Below are positions 1-5,605 of a DNA stretch of 6,126 nucleotides, piece by piece. The stretch's first letter is position 1. Each line of letters begins with the position of its first letter. The notes under the pieces are model-generated. The model had not been told where the DNA came from. It saw only the letters and a list, made by a program, of their open reading frames with translations, and made no database searches. The translations under genes were made by a program, and so were the position numbers. This DNA comes from Planctomycetota bacterium (GTDB lineage Bacteria; Planctomycetota; Phycisphaerae; Sedimentisphaerales; Anaerohalosphaeraceae). The DNA lies in assembly GCA_019456245.1 (NCBI GenBank), contig VRUF01000180.1:1-6126 (forward strand), read 5' to 3'.

Positions 1-1309
1 TAATAAGGGCTGGCTGTCTTTGGGGATCGATCATGGCGATGACCCGGTCAGCGGTGATATTGCTATATCGAAGGTCTCTCCGTTTGATATGCGGGAGGAC
101 CCGGACGCAAAGGAGTATGACCTTAACCGGTCGGGCAGGTTTGTCATACGTGACTACTGGATGGACAAAGAGATGCTTCGGCTTGGGTATCCGGTTTGCA
201 GGGAGGATATCGAAAAGGGCGGGCTGGATATTGATCCTGCTTCGGGAGATATAATGGGTGATCCGGAAAAGGGTAAGCTTCGCTGGCGGGTTCGTGAGTG
301 CTGGTGGAAGAAGTTTGAGGAGAGGATCGTGCTTATCGACGCTGTTACGCAGAGCGTTAAGGTGGTAAGTGAGGGAAATGCCGCACTGGCCGCTGCCGTT
401 GCGGCGAAATCTAACAGGTGGCATGTGTGCAGGTGGGTTGTACCGGTGCTTAATAAGACGGTGACAGCTGGTAATTTAGTTCTGGAAGATATTGCCGATC
501 CTTACAACGGGTTTACGCAGTTTCCGTATTACCGGTTCTGTCCGTTCTGGGTAGACGGATATGTCATGGGTGTAACGCAAAACCTTATGGGGCCACAGGA
601 GGAGGTAAACAAACGCAGATCACAGGCACTTCATAATCTTAACCAGACCGCTAATTCGGGCTTTAAGGTTAAGAAGGTGCTCAACCATTATGACAAGTAC
701 CTGGTAAAGCATGGGTCTAAGCCAGGGGTTGTGCTGGATGAGTCGAAGGCAGGGGGGAGTATCGAGCGGATCGAGCCTGCTCCGTTGTCTGTTGGGCATA
801 TTGCCGCTGCAGGTCTAAGTGCAGATAACATGAAGGAGATATCGGGAGCGAATCCGGATTTGCTGGGGCAAGTGGTAAGAGATATACAGGAAAGCGGTAA
901 GGCTATCGAGCTCAGGCAGTCGCAGGGGATGAAGGTGGTCGAGGTGATGTTCGATAATTTTAACCGGACCCAGAAGCTGCTTGCACTTGGAGTGGTGGAT
1001 ATGGTGCGGTTTACGGATGTTTATACGGACGATGAACTCAAGGCGATAGCGAAGCTTGAGGATGTTGCTTTGCTGAAGGGCCGCAGGATGGGTAAATACG
1101 GGATAGCGGTCGAGCCTTCTTCGACTTCGCCGACGGCAAAGTACAGCGACTTTACGAGCATACTTGAGATTGCGAAGATGTATCCGGACCGCGTACCAGC
1201 TGAGGTCGTGGTGGAAAACAGCGGACTTCTCAATCAGGAAGATATTATTGATAAGTTGGTGCCTGCCTCAAAGGAAACATCAGAAAATAAAAACCATAGA
1301 CAGTTGTAA
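1..1309 (+). CDS. Phage portal protein, P22-like, C-terminal part (5' truncated by window)
   Basis: The reading frame is open to the left edge (first full codon at base 2), so the true start lies outside; the TTG at 20 is not a credible start. About 435 residues are visible, against roughly 700 in typical P22-type portals. Portals form the dodecameric ring at one capsid vertex through which DNA is packaged and the tail attaches. Family-like signs: FCPFWVDGYVMGVTQNLMGP, then QEEVNKRRSQ (visible residues about 178-207), resembling the stretch where these portals state a packed-protein segment before a helical region, and SGANPDLLGQ followed by ESGKAIELRQSQG (about 281-309), the conserved SG..(D)LLG...SG.AI..RQ..G pattern of the P22 portal family. 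The tail after about 420 is polar and probably disordered. The downstream scaffold and capsid genes fit the standard portal-scaffold-capsid order. Family assignment is by remembered motif, not by search. Confidence 0.85.
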   Translation, partial: NKGWLSLGIDHGDDPVSGDIAISKVSPFDMREDPDAKEYDLNRSGRFVIRDYWMDKEMLRLGYPVCREDIEKGGLDIDPASGDIMGDPEKGKLRWRVRECWWKKFEERIVLIDAVTQSVKVVSEGNAALAAAVAAKSNRWHVCRWVVPVLNKTVTAGNLVLEDIADPYNGFTQFPYYRFCPFWVDGYVMGVTQNLMGPQEEVNKRRSQALHNLNQTANSGFKVKKVLNHYDKYLVKHGSKPGVVLDESKAGGSIERIEPAPLSVGHIAAAGLSADNMKEISGANPDLLGQVVRDIQESGKAIELRQSQGMKVVEVMFDNFNRTQKLLALGVVDMVRFTDVYTDDELKAIAKLEDVALLKGRRMGKYGIAVEPSSTSPTAKYSDFTSILEIAKMYPDRVPAEVVVENSGLLNQEDIIDKLVPASKETSENKNHRQL

Positions 1310-1353
1310 GTTTTTTTATGGCGGTCAAGATTGTTGTAGTGTCGAAACCCATA

Positions 1354-1370
1354 CTGTCAGGGTGTGACAG
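1354..1370. repeat. Short perfect inverted repeat in the portal-scaffold spacer
   Basis: CTGTCA (1354-1359) and TGACAG (1365-1370) are perfect inverted copies separated by GGGTG. The site lies in the 99-base spacer between the portal stop and the scaffold start. It could be a small RNA hairpin near the scaffold leader or a dyad bound by a regulator. No T-run follows, so it is not an intrinsic terminator. The T7 run at 1311-1317 lies upstream of it and has no GC-rich stem before it. A six-base dyad is common by chance. Confidence 0.35.
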
Positions 1371-1408
1371 GTAAAGGAAAACTTAATCCGTAAAATAAAG
1401 GGTATGTT

Positions 1409-2056
1409 ATGAGTGAAACAGAAGTAAAAGAAGCAGTTGAAAATGATGTGACTGAAGAGCCGAAGAGCTATACCGAAGAGCAGTTTAAAGGGCTGCTTGC
1501 CGATAAGCAGGCTGAGGTCAAAAAGCGGCAGGATCTGGAAAAGCAGGTTCAAGAGCTTGTGTCTAAGCAGAAAGAGGCCCCACCTTCAGGGACAAGTGAA
1601 GGCTCCTCCGGTAGTGATGACGATGCTCCTATGACCGTCGGACAGTTCCGCAAGATGATGGGTGATGCCAAGCAGGCCGATGCCGAGACGAGGTTTGCCG
1701 CTCTTGAAGATGAGAGTACGCAGACTGCAGGGGCGAAGTTCACCGCCCAAAGCCAAGGCGATGGACTGGATTTTGAGTCGGTTATCGCTGCAGGTGAAAA
1801 TCATCTTACCGAAGGGGACTTACTTGCCATACGGCAGGCGAAGGACCCGGCCGCTGAAAAGTACAGGCGTTGTGTGTTCAATACGCCCGAACTTAGCGAA
1901 AAGGCCGAAACTGTAAGAACATCAAAACTGCTTGAAGAGATTAAACTAACGGGCCGGGTTCCGGCGTCGGGTGGAGTTGAAACGAGTGTCGCTGCTGGCG
2001 ATGTTGACAGCATGAGCGAAGAAGAACTCGATAAGCTTGCCGAAGCGCTGGACTAG
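1409..2056 (+). CDS. Putative capsid scaffolding protein
   Basis: This 215-residue, strongly acidic, hydrophilic protein sits between portal and major capsid genes, the usual place of the scaffold that templates procapsid assembly and then leaves. Start: ATG 1409 with AAAGGG at 1397-1402, six bases upstream. Residues about 22-55 are charged and helical (YTEEQFKGLLADKQAEVKKR and following) and likely form a coiled coil. Residues 57-74 are a Pro/Ser/Gly/Asp-rich linker. Residues 76-100 form a second helical stretch with MTVGQFRKMM. The C-terminal part has a Gly/Val/Ser-rich linker (about 184-198) and ends in an acidic helix, SMSEEELDKLAEALD. Scaffolds usually carry a short C-terminal helix that contacts the capsid protein, but known ones are often basic, whereas this one is acidic. 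No protease motif is visible. The role rests on position and composition; sequence alone does not prove it. Confidence 0.7.
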   Translation: MSETEVKEAVENDVTEEPKSYTEEQFKGLLADKQAEVKKRQDLEKQVQELVSKQKEAPPSGTSEGSSGSDDDAPMTVGQFRKMMGDAKQADAETRFAALEDESTQTAGAKFTAQSQGDGLDFESVIAAGENHLTEGDLLAIRQAKDPAAEKYRRCVFNTPELSEKAETVRTSKLLEEIKLTGRVPASGGVETSVAAGDVDSMSEEELDKLAEALD

Positions 2057-2080
2057 GCCACAACTTAAGGAATATGATTT

Positions 2081-3205
2081 ATGGCAAATACAGTATTTGT
2101 TAGAGGCGGTGCGCATTCTGCTTCTGTCGAAGAGGTCTGGGGCGAAAAGACCTGGCGGCAGGCGGAAAAGGATGCGTACTTTAATGACGGACGATTTGTA
2201 GGTACTGACAGTAATAGTATCATACAGATCAATGTTGACCTTACCAAGCACAAGGGGGATCGGATCAACACTCCCTTGCGCGCAAGGCTGATAAGCGACG
2301 GCAAGGTCGATGACGCGGCTATCGAAGGACAGGAGAAGGCATTAACCTTCTACAACTGCCCGACGACTATCCATAAGCGTAAAGAGGCGGTACGGCTCGA
2401 TGGTGAAATGACCGAGAGGCGTACGAAGATAAAGCTTAGAAGCGAGGCGAAGGATGCGCTCGCCCTGTGGCATGCAGAGAGCAGGGACAGCGATGTGCTT
2501 GTAGGTCTTTCCGGTCTGGCTAATGCGGTGGGGACTATCGCAGCGGCTGCGCCTACTTCCAACCGTGTGTTCAAGGGCGGGCAGTTGACGACCGGCGTTG
2601 GTGGTGTTGCTACTGTTGCAACTGATGCTCTTATCGATGATACCGGTGGTATCCATCTGTTCGGTACGCTGGTGCTTAGCCATCTGAAGCGTATGGCGCA
2701 GGTTGACGGCGGTGTAAACTACGGCAAGCTTCGCCCGGTGGTTATCCGCGGCAAGACGTGGTATGTGTACTTTGCGAGCCCGTGGCAGATCAAGGCGCTT
2801 AAGGCCGAAACTGCCTGGATAAATGCACAGAAGGACGCTAATATCCGCGGTGAAGATAATCCGATCTTTAGCGGGGCCTGCGGTATCTGGGACGGCATCA
2901 TCGTACATGAATACGATAAGATTCAGACTCGTACCGGTGATGCTGTCGGTACTGACGCGGGAACTTTCTTCGAAAGTGGTGATCCTGCTGCTGACGGTAT
3001 TTCCATGTCTCGCGGTTTGTTCTGCGGTGCGCAGGCTGGTATTTTGGCTTATGGCCGAAAAATTGGCTGGAAAGAAAAGGTATTCGAGTATGACAGCCAG
3101 TTCGGTGTTGAGGTGTCGAGTATCTATGGGTTCACCAAGGCAAAGTTTAACAGCGAGGACTTTGCGGTGATTGCTTGCGATACGAGGGTTGACCTCGATT
3201 CTTAG
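2081..3205 (+). CDS. Major capsid protein, N4-gp56 / DUF4043 type
   Basis: This 374-residue protein would form the icosahedral shell (HK97-type fold is known for this family). Start: ATG 2081 with TAAGGA at 2066-2071, nine bases upstream. Family pattern: INVDLTKHKGDRINTPLRAR (about 50-69) matches the conserved L.K..GD.I..PL...L block; DDAAIEGQEKALTFY (77-91) matches the G...LEG.EE.L.FY block; TTIHKRKEAVRLDGEMTERR (95-114) followed by KLRSEAKDALALWHAESRD matches the V.I...R.AV...G.M.E.R...LR..AK..L..W.A...D block; then a short LSG. The C-terminal part has IRGKTWYVYFASPWQIKAL (about 223-241), IFSGACGIWDGIIVHEY (about 262-278), the late FCGAQAG (313-319) and FAVIACDTR, all typical of the family's later beta-rich half. 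There is no N-terminal delta domain or protease site visible. It follows the scaffold by 24 bases and is probably in the same transcript. Confidence 0.92.
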   Translation: MANTVFVRGGAHSASVEEVWGEKTWRQAEKDAYFNDGRFVGTDSNSIIQINVDLTKHKGDRINTPLRARLISDGKVDDAAIEGQEKALTFYNCPTTIHKRKEAVRLDGEMTERRTKIKLRSEAKDALALWHAESRDSDVLVGLSGLANAVGTIAAAAPTSNRVFKGGQLTTGVGGVATVATDALIDDTGGIHLFGTLVLSHLKRMAQVDGGVNYGKLRPVVIRGKTWYVYFASPWQIKALKAETAWINAQKDANIRGEDNPIFSGACGIWDGIIVHEYDKIQTRTGDAVGTDAGTFFESGDPAADGISMSRGLFCGAQAGILAYGRKIGWKEKVFEYDSQFGVEVSSIYGFTKAKFNSEDFAVIACDTRVDLDS

Positions 3206-3223
3206 CGGTTCTTTTCCGCAATT

Positions 3224-3298
3224 ACGGTGTTGTTTTGCCAGACTGCCTGTCCTCGATGTAGATCACTACACTTGCGGGCGGCAGCTGGCAAACGCCGT
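3224..3298 (+). ncRNA. Long nested stem-loop downstream of the capsid gene (structured RNA element)
   Basis: The element folds as one interrupted hairpin with about 28 pairs in 75 bases. ACGGTG (3224-3229) pairs with CGCCGT (3293-3298, one G-U). After a 4-base left bulge, TTTGCCAG (3234-3241) pairs perfectly with CTGGCAAA (3285-3292). After bulged A3242, CTGCC (3243-3247) pairs with GGCAG (3280-3284). After bulged T3248, GTCC (3249-3252) pairs with GGGC (3276-3279, one G-U). The tip is TGTAG (3257-3261) with CTACA (3266-3270) around the tetraloop ATCA. No T-run follows on either strand, so it is not a standard intrinsic terminator. It could stabilise the 3' end of capsid mRNA, be an RNase III processing site, limit read-through, or be a DNA hairpin left by a mobile event. 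It matches no riboswitch, tRNA or ribozyme core that I recognise. Confidence 0.6.
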
Positions 3299-3348
3299 GT
3301 ACTTGCGAAAAACTCCGCGCTAAGTAAAAAGTGCGAAGGTTAAAAGTT

Positions 3349-3354
3349 AAAGGG
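3349..3354 (+). promoter_or_regulatory. Ribosome binding site AAAGGG deciding the start at 3362
   Basis: AAAGGG lies seven bases before ATG 3362. A TTG two codons upstream (3356) is in frame but only one base after the site, so ATG is preferred. Confidence 0.7.
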
Positions 3355-3361
3355 TTTGTAT

Positions 3362-4018
3362 ATGAGTGGTTCCGTAAAATCTATTAGACATCATCAATCT
3401 TTGCCTGGCAGGGACGAAGATTCGGCCCATGCGCAGTATCTTAGGCTGGCAGAAGAAACCACACAGACGATGCAGGGTGATTTGTTTTTAAGCGGCGGGA
3501 AGCTCAAAGCGACTAGGGTGGAAGTTGCTGGAGCGCTTCTATGTGGTAACGAATTACGAAGTTTAGGCAGTCTTGATCTAATAGTTGGAGCTAAACAAGC
3601 ATGTAATTTTGATCTACATATTTTGGGTTCCCTCGGAACTGGTACAAGTGATGGAGGCGATATATACATTACGGGTGCGTCAAGCTGCCAGATATGCGAT
3701 GGCGGCAAGTTGATCGTTGATGTAGAATGTGTGAATATCCGCGGTAATATGGAAATCGGACTTGGGAGATTAACGGTTTGTGATGAATTGCATCTATTTA
3801 CCTGTGATGACCCCCCGCTGAATCTTAATCAGACGGCGTTACTCGGCGCCGATACCTGTGGGTTTATAGCTTTCTCTGGATGGGAGTGTAATTTAGAGTC
3901 TGGTGATGCTCCTATCTGGTGTAGCGGTTCTGAGGGTGATTATGATCTTGTAGGTTCCATTCGGATAAGGGTAAACGGCGAAATTATGTTTCTTAAATAC
4001 TACCAGCCGAGTCCGTAA
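3362..4018 (+). CDS. Cysteine-rich, glycine-rich putative virion decoration or fibre protein
   Basis: Encodes 218 residues from ATG 3362. The N-terminus has HHQSLPGRDEDSAHAQYLRL (10-29) then TMQGDLFLSGGKL (36-48). This resembles the H..LPGRD..DAHPQYL followed by M.GDL...G pattern seen at the head of many phage tail, fibre and decoration proteins. The middle (about 50-180) alternates short beta-like and Gly/Asp/Asn turns (LGSLDLIVG, GGDIYITGA, GGKLIVDVECVNIRGNM), suggesting a stacked beta structure. The last residues, GSIRIRVNGEIMFLKYYQPS, match the common beta-hairpin ending of phage fibre or structural proteins. Ten cysteines (61, 81, 109, 112, 123, 140, 148, 166, 176, 187) make about 4.6% of residues, unusual for a cytoplasmically assembled virion protein; there is no signal peptide. 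Its position just after the capsid gene would suit a head fibre or decoration protein. Receptor binding versus decoration cannot be decided here. Confidence 0.55.
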   Translation: MSGSVKSIRHHQSLPGRDEDSAHAQYLRLAEETTQTMQGDLFLSGGKLKATRVEVAGALLCGNELRSLGSLDLIVGAKQACNFDLHILGSLGTGTSDGGDIYITGASSCQICDGGKLIVDVECVNIRGNMEIGLGRLTVCDELHLFTCDDPPLNLNQTALLGADTCGFIAFSGWECNLESGDAPIWCSGSEGDYDLVGSIRIRVNGEIMFLKYYQPSP

Positions 4019-4027
4019 GTTAAGCTT

Positions 4028-4537
4028 ATGATTAAAATTTATACAATATATAAACTCGGTCAAACGATACCTCATAAGGTTTTAGAGGGTGTTGTTTCGC
4101 AGACTGTGGAATGTTGCCTTGTGCCGATTACGCAGACTAAAGGCGGTACTGCAAGGCTTAACAGTGTAAACAACTGGATTAGCGCTTTGGAGTTTAGAAC
4201 GGACGAAGTTTTTTTCGGCATGGATGGCGATGTTGTGATGGATGACCCCAAAACGATTGAGAAACTTCTTTTTGCGGTTCAACCCGTGTTCATGGCTACG
4301 ATACGAACGCAAATTATTCAACATCGATCTAAATTGGCTCATGCGTTGTTTGCGTGTAATGAGCCTGAAGTTTTGCGTAAAGAGTTGATCAGTATAAGGA
4401 AAAATTGGACGGGTAAATGCTCGATGTGTACCGCGATAAGTAATTTGGCCCAAAAAGGCAAGAAAACAAGAATTATTCTTACCCCGCGTGCTTACGAATG
4501 TACAAGGGAAACATTAAAAAGGAATCGAGCAACATGA
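4028..4537 (+). CDS. Small protein resembling a glycosyltransferase-A (GT2-like) core
   Basis: Encodes 169 residues. IPHKVLEGVVSQT (14-26) resembles the first helix of family 2 glycosyltransferases (…L..V..QT). GGTARLNSVNNWISALE (39-55) resembles the G.aaaRN.g...A segment. EVFFGMDGDVVMDDP (60-74) resembles the strand ending in the metal- and sugar-nucleotide-binding DxD motif, here D66-G67-D68. These three elements occur in the order and rough spacing of a GT-A nucleotide-sugar domain. The protein is shorter than usual family members (mostly above 220 residues), and the acceptor half is poorly represented, so it may be a minimal, inactive or unrelated protein. It has six cysteines, including C131-S-M-C134. 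Start ATG 4028 has only a weak upstream purine site (TAAG), nine bases after the previous stop. The start of the next gene overlaps its stop as ATGA. Nothing shows the sugar or acceptor; a virion protein such as the preceding gene product is a guess. Confidence 0.4.
   Translation: MIKIYTIYKLGQTIPHKVLEGVVSQTVECCLVPITQTKGGTARLNSVNNWISALEFRTDEVFFGMDGDVVMDDPKTIEKLLFAVQPVFMATIRTQIIQHRSKLAHALFACNEPEVLRKELISIRKNWTGKCSMCTAISNLAQKGKKTRIILTPRAYECTRETLKRNRAT
4516..4523 (+). promoter_or_regulatory. Ribosome binding site AAAAAGGA deciding the start at 4534
   Basis: This purine-rich site inside the end of the preceding gene is 10 bases before ATG 4534. The alternative in-frame ATG at 4498 has no purine-rich site (upstream bases are CGCGTGCTTACGA). 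The chosen ATG overlaps the previous TGA as ATGA, a usual sign of translational coupling. Confidence 0.65.
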
Positions 4538-4833
4538 AAAAAGAATCGAAAAAGTGTACTTCGCAAAATGTAACTTTGCAAATTGCAAGGCAAAAAGTTT
4601 GCAACATGGAAGCCGAATATGTTACTTTGCATGAGCAACATGCACGGTTACAACAGCAGTCGCAGGAAATTGCTAATAAGATGATCGCCCGCAAGGGTGC
4701 TATTGACGAATTTGGTAAGTTTATCGAAGAGGTTGGCCGGGATTCGATGACTAACGGGAAAAAGAAACCGGCGAAAAAGGCCGCGAAAAAAACGGTAAAA
4801 AAGAAAAAATCAGCTAAAAAGAAACGAGACTAA
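4534..4833 (+). CDS. Helical protein with histone-H1-like lysine tail
   Basis: Encodes 99 residues from ATG 4534 (see the ribosome site). Residues about 10-70 look helical and rich in Gln/Glu/Ala, with heptad-like spacing in VTLHEQHARLQQQSQEIANK (30-49), suggesting a short coiled coil or dimerising helix. Residues 76-99 are almost pure basic low complexity: 14 Lys and one Arg in 24 residues with spaced Ala, Pro, Ser and Thr (KKKPAKKAAKKTVKKKK). This is the composition of histone H1 C-terminal tails and of bacterial and phage H1-like nucleoid proteins, which bind DNA non-specifically through charge. Candidate roles: binding packaged DNA, an internal head protein, or an RNA- or DNA-binding regulator. 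No known fold is recognised in the helical half. Low GC (22 of 60 bases in 4561-4620) fits the accessory group. Confidence 0.6.
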   Translation: MKKESKKCTSQNVTLQIARQKVCNMEAEYVTLHEQHARLQQQSQEIANKMIARKGAIDEFGKFIEEVGRDSMTNGKKKPAKKAAKKTVKKKKSAKKKRD

Positions 4834-4834
4834 T

Positions 4835-5122
4835 ATGTTTATCGAGCAAGTGGAAGTATTTGATGGTTTTACGTTGTTTCCGTATTTCGTAAAAACCGAA
4901 GATGAAGATATAGCGATTAATTGTTTTGCGTCAACTGTGAAGATCACGTATGAAAAAGATGTTGACGGTAACGATACCGAAGTTGAGCTTTATACTCCGG
5001 CGCAACGTGCAAAGCAAAGGATTACCCGAATCCTCAATAAGCAGATAAAAAAGTATCAAGAAGAGCTTGTAAAGGCCGCGGCATTGGAAGCGGCGGATAT
5101 TAAAACGAATGTTGTTACATAG
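4835..5122 (+). CDS. Hypothetical small phage protein
   Basis: Encodes 95 residues; I do not recognise the family. The N-terminal half (about 1-52) looks like alternating beta strands (MFIEQVEVF, IAINCFASTVKITYE, TEVELYTP) with an acidic loop at TEDEDI and DVDGNDTE. The second half (about 54-90) is a long amphipathic helix (AQRAKQRITRILNKQIKKYQ, EELVKAAALEAADI). There is no signal peptide or membrane segment. Start ATG 4835 is one base after the previous TAA, with a weak GAG at 4826-4828 for the ribosome, so translation probably depends on coupling to the gene before. GC is low (20 of 60 bases in 4861-4920). Small proteins at this place in other phages include decoration or connector pieces, but nothing specific can be assigned. 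Confidence 0.6.
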   Translation: MFIEQVEVFDGFTLFPYFVKTEDEDIAINCFASTVKITYEKDVDGNDTEVELYTPAQRAKQRITRILNKQIKKYQEELVKAAALEAADIKTNVVT

Positions 5123-5134
5123 GGACTCTGAATC

Positions 5135-5605
5135 ATGGCTAATGATATAAAAATAATATTCCCCGATACCGGGCAAGCTGACTTTACGGCAGATATTTAT
5201 ACACCGGCCCTATCGGTGCGGTATTTAGATGTTGTTCTGGATGATACCGGACATTTAGGCATATATGGCGATGATGGTTCGGTTCCTATTCCGAATCTGG
5301 CGCCCGGTGATGTTGTTGTCGTGAAAAAGGCCGGTGCGATTTATGACGGTTTTGAGTATAAACCCGAAGCCATTTCGAAGCTGGCTGCTGATGGATGGGA
5401 TTCTCTTGCGATAATCGAGCCGTCGGGTGACCCTGATGGCTGGACTGTACCGCAAAAGCTGATGTGGCTTATCATGCGGTTTTTGAATAAGCATACCAGT
5501 GACAACTTCGACGGGATAAAGGTACATAAGGCCGATGACACGCTGGCGACTACGCAGGCGGTAACTGAAGCGGCGGGAGTAAAGACAGTAGGAAAGGCTA
5601 ACTAA
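5135..5605 (+). CDS. Phage virion or neck-region protein of unknown function
   Basis: Encodes 156 residues from ATG 5135, with AGGGA (5121-5125) nine bases upstream. Residues 1-73 look beta-rich (IKIIFPDTGQADFTADIYTP, LSVRYLDVVLDDTGHLGIYG, GDVVVVKKAGAIYDGFEY). Residues about 98-156 run from PSGDPDGWTVPQKLMWLIMR to a helix-turn (RFLNKHTSDNFDGIKVHKAD) then TLATTQAVTEAAGVKTVGKA. This last pattern, a short aromatic helix followed by ...VHKADDT..TTQ..T...GV..VG.A, resembles a C-terminal segment seen in many small phage structural proteins encoded near the head-tail junction. Position before a connector-like gene suits a neck or minor virion role. The function itself is not established. TAA overlaps the next ATG (TAATG), indicating coupling. 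Confidence 0.55.
   Translation: MANDIKIIFPDTGQADFTADIYTPALSVRYLDVVLDDTGHLGIYGDDGSVPIPNLAPGDVVVVKKAGAIYDGFEYKPEAISKLAADGWDSLAIIEPSGDPDGWTVPQKLMWLIMRFLNKHTSDNFDGIKVHKADDTLATTQAVTEAAGVKTVGKAN

Larger units (their letters stand above)
3206..3361 (+). other. Gene-free gap after the capsid gene
   Basis: These 156 bases separate the capsid stop from the next Shine-Dalgarno and start. No ORF with a plausible start is visible (one ATG is followed at once by TAG). The gap holds a short GCGG/CCGC dyad (3205-3208 with 3216-3219), the long nested stem-loop at 3224-3298, a weak CGCGC/GTGCG hairpin (3316-3320 with 3331-3335), and the AAAGGG ribosome site at 3349-3354. It is the longest non-coding stretch in the window. 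I see no convincing promoter boxes in it. Confidence 0.8.

Noticed and set aside
1301..1320. T7 run (1311-1317) just after the portal stop, considered as an intrinsic terminator
   Set aside because: No GC-rich stem precedes the T-run.
1318..1374. 18-codon ORF (MAVKIVVVSKPILSGCDR) in the portal-scaffold spacer
   Set aside because: It is preceded by a T-run, with no purine-rich ribosome site, and is too short to distinguish from chance.
2274..2287. 14-base perfect palindrome CCTTGCGCGCAAGG
   Set aside because: It is inside the conserved part of the capsid gene (TPLRARL codons); about one such palindrome every 16 kb is expected by chance, so one in 6 kb is unremarkable.
1901..2813. 13-base repeat AAGGCCGAAACTG at 1901-1913 and 2801-2813
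   Set aside because: Both copies are in coding sequence and encode KAET using the same preferred codons; flanks differ, so no repeat element is implied.
2342..2908. Minus-strand open frame of 188 codons inside the capsid gene
   Set aside because: It lies wholly antisense to a confidently recognised capsid gene, lacks any family-like pattern, and is explained as a frame shadow.
3301..3335. Possible promoter (TTGCGA with TAAGTA) before the gene at 3362
   Set aside because: Spacing between the candidate boxes is 12 bases, too short for a sigma-70 promoter, and no better pair was seen.
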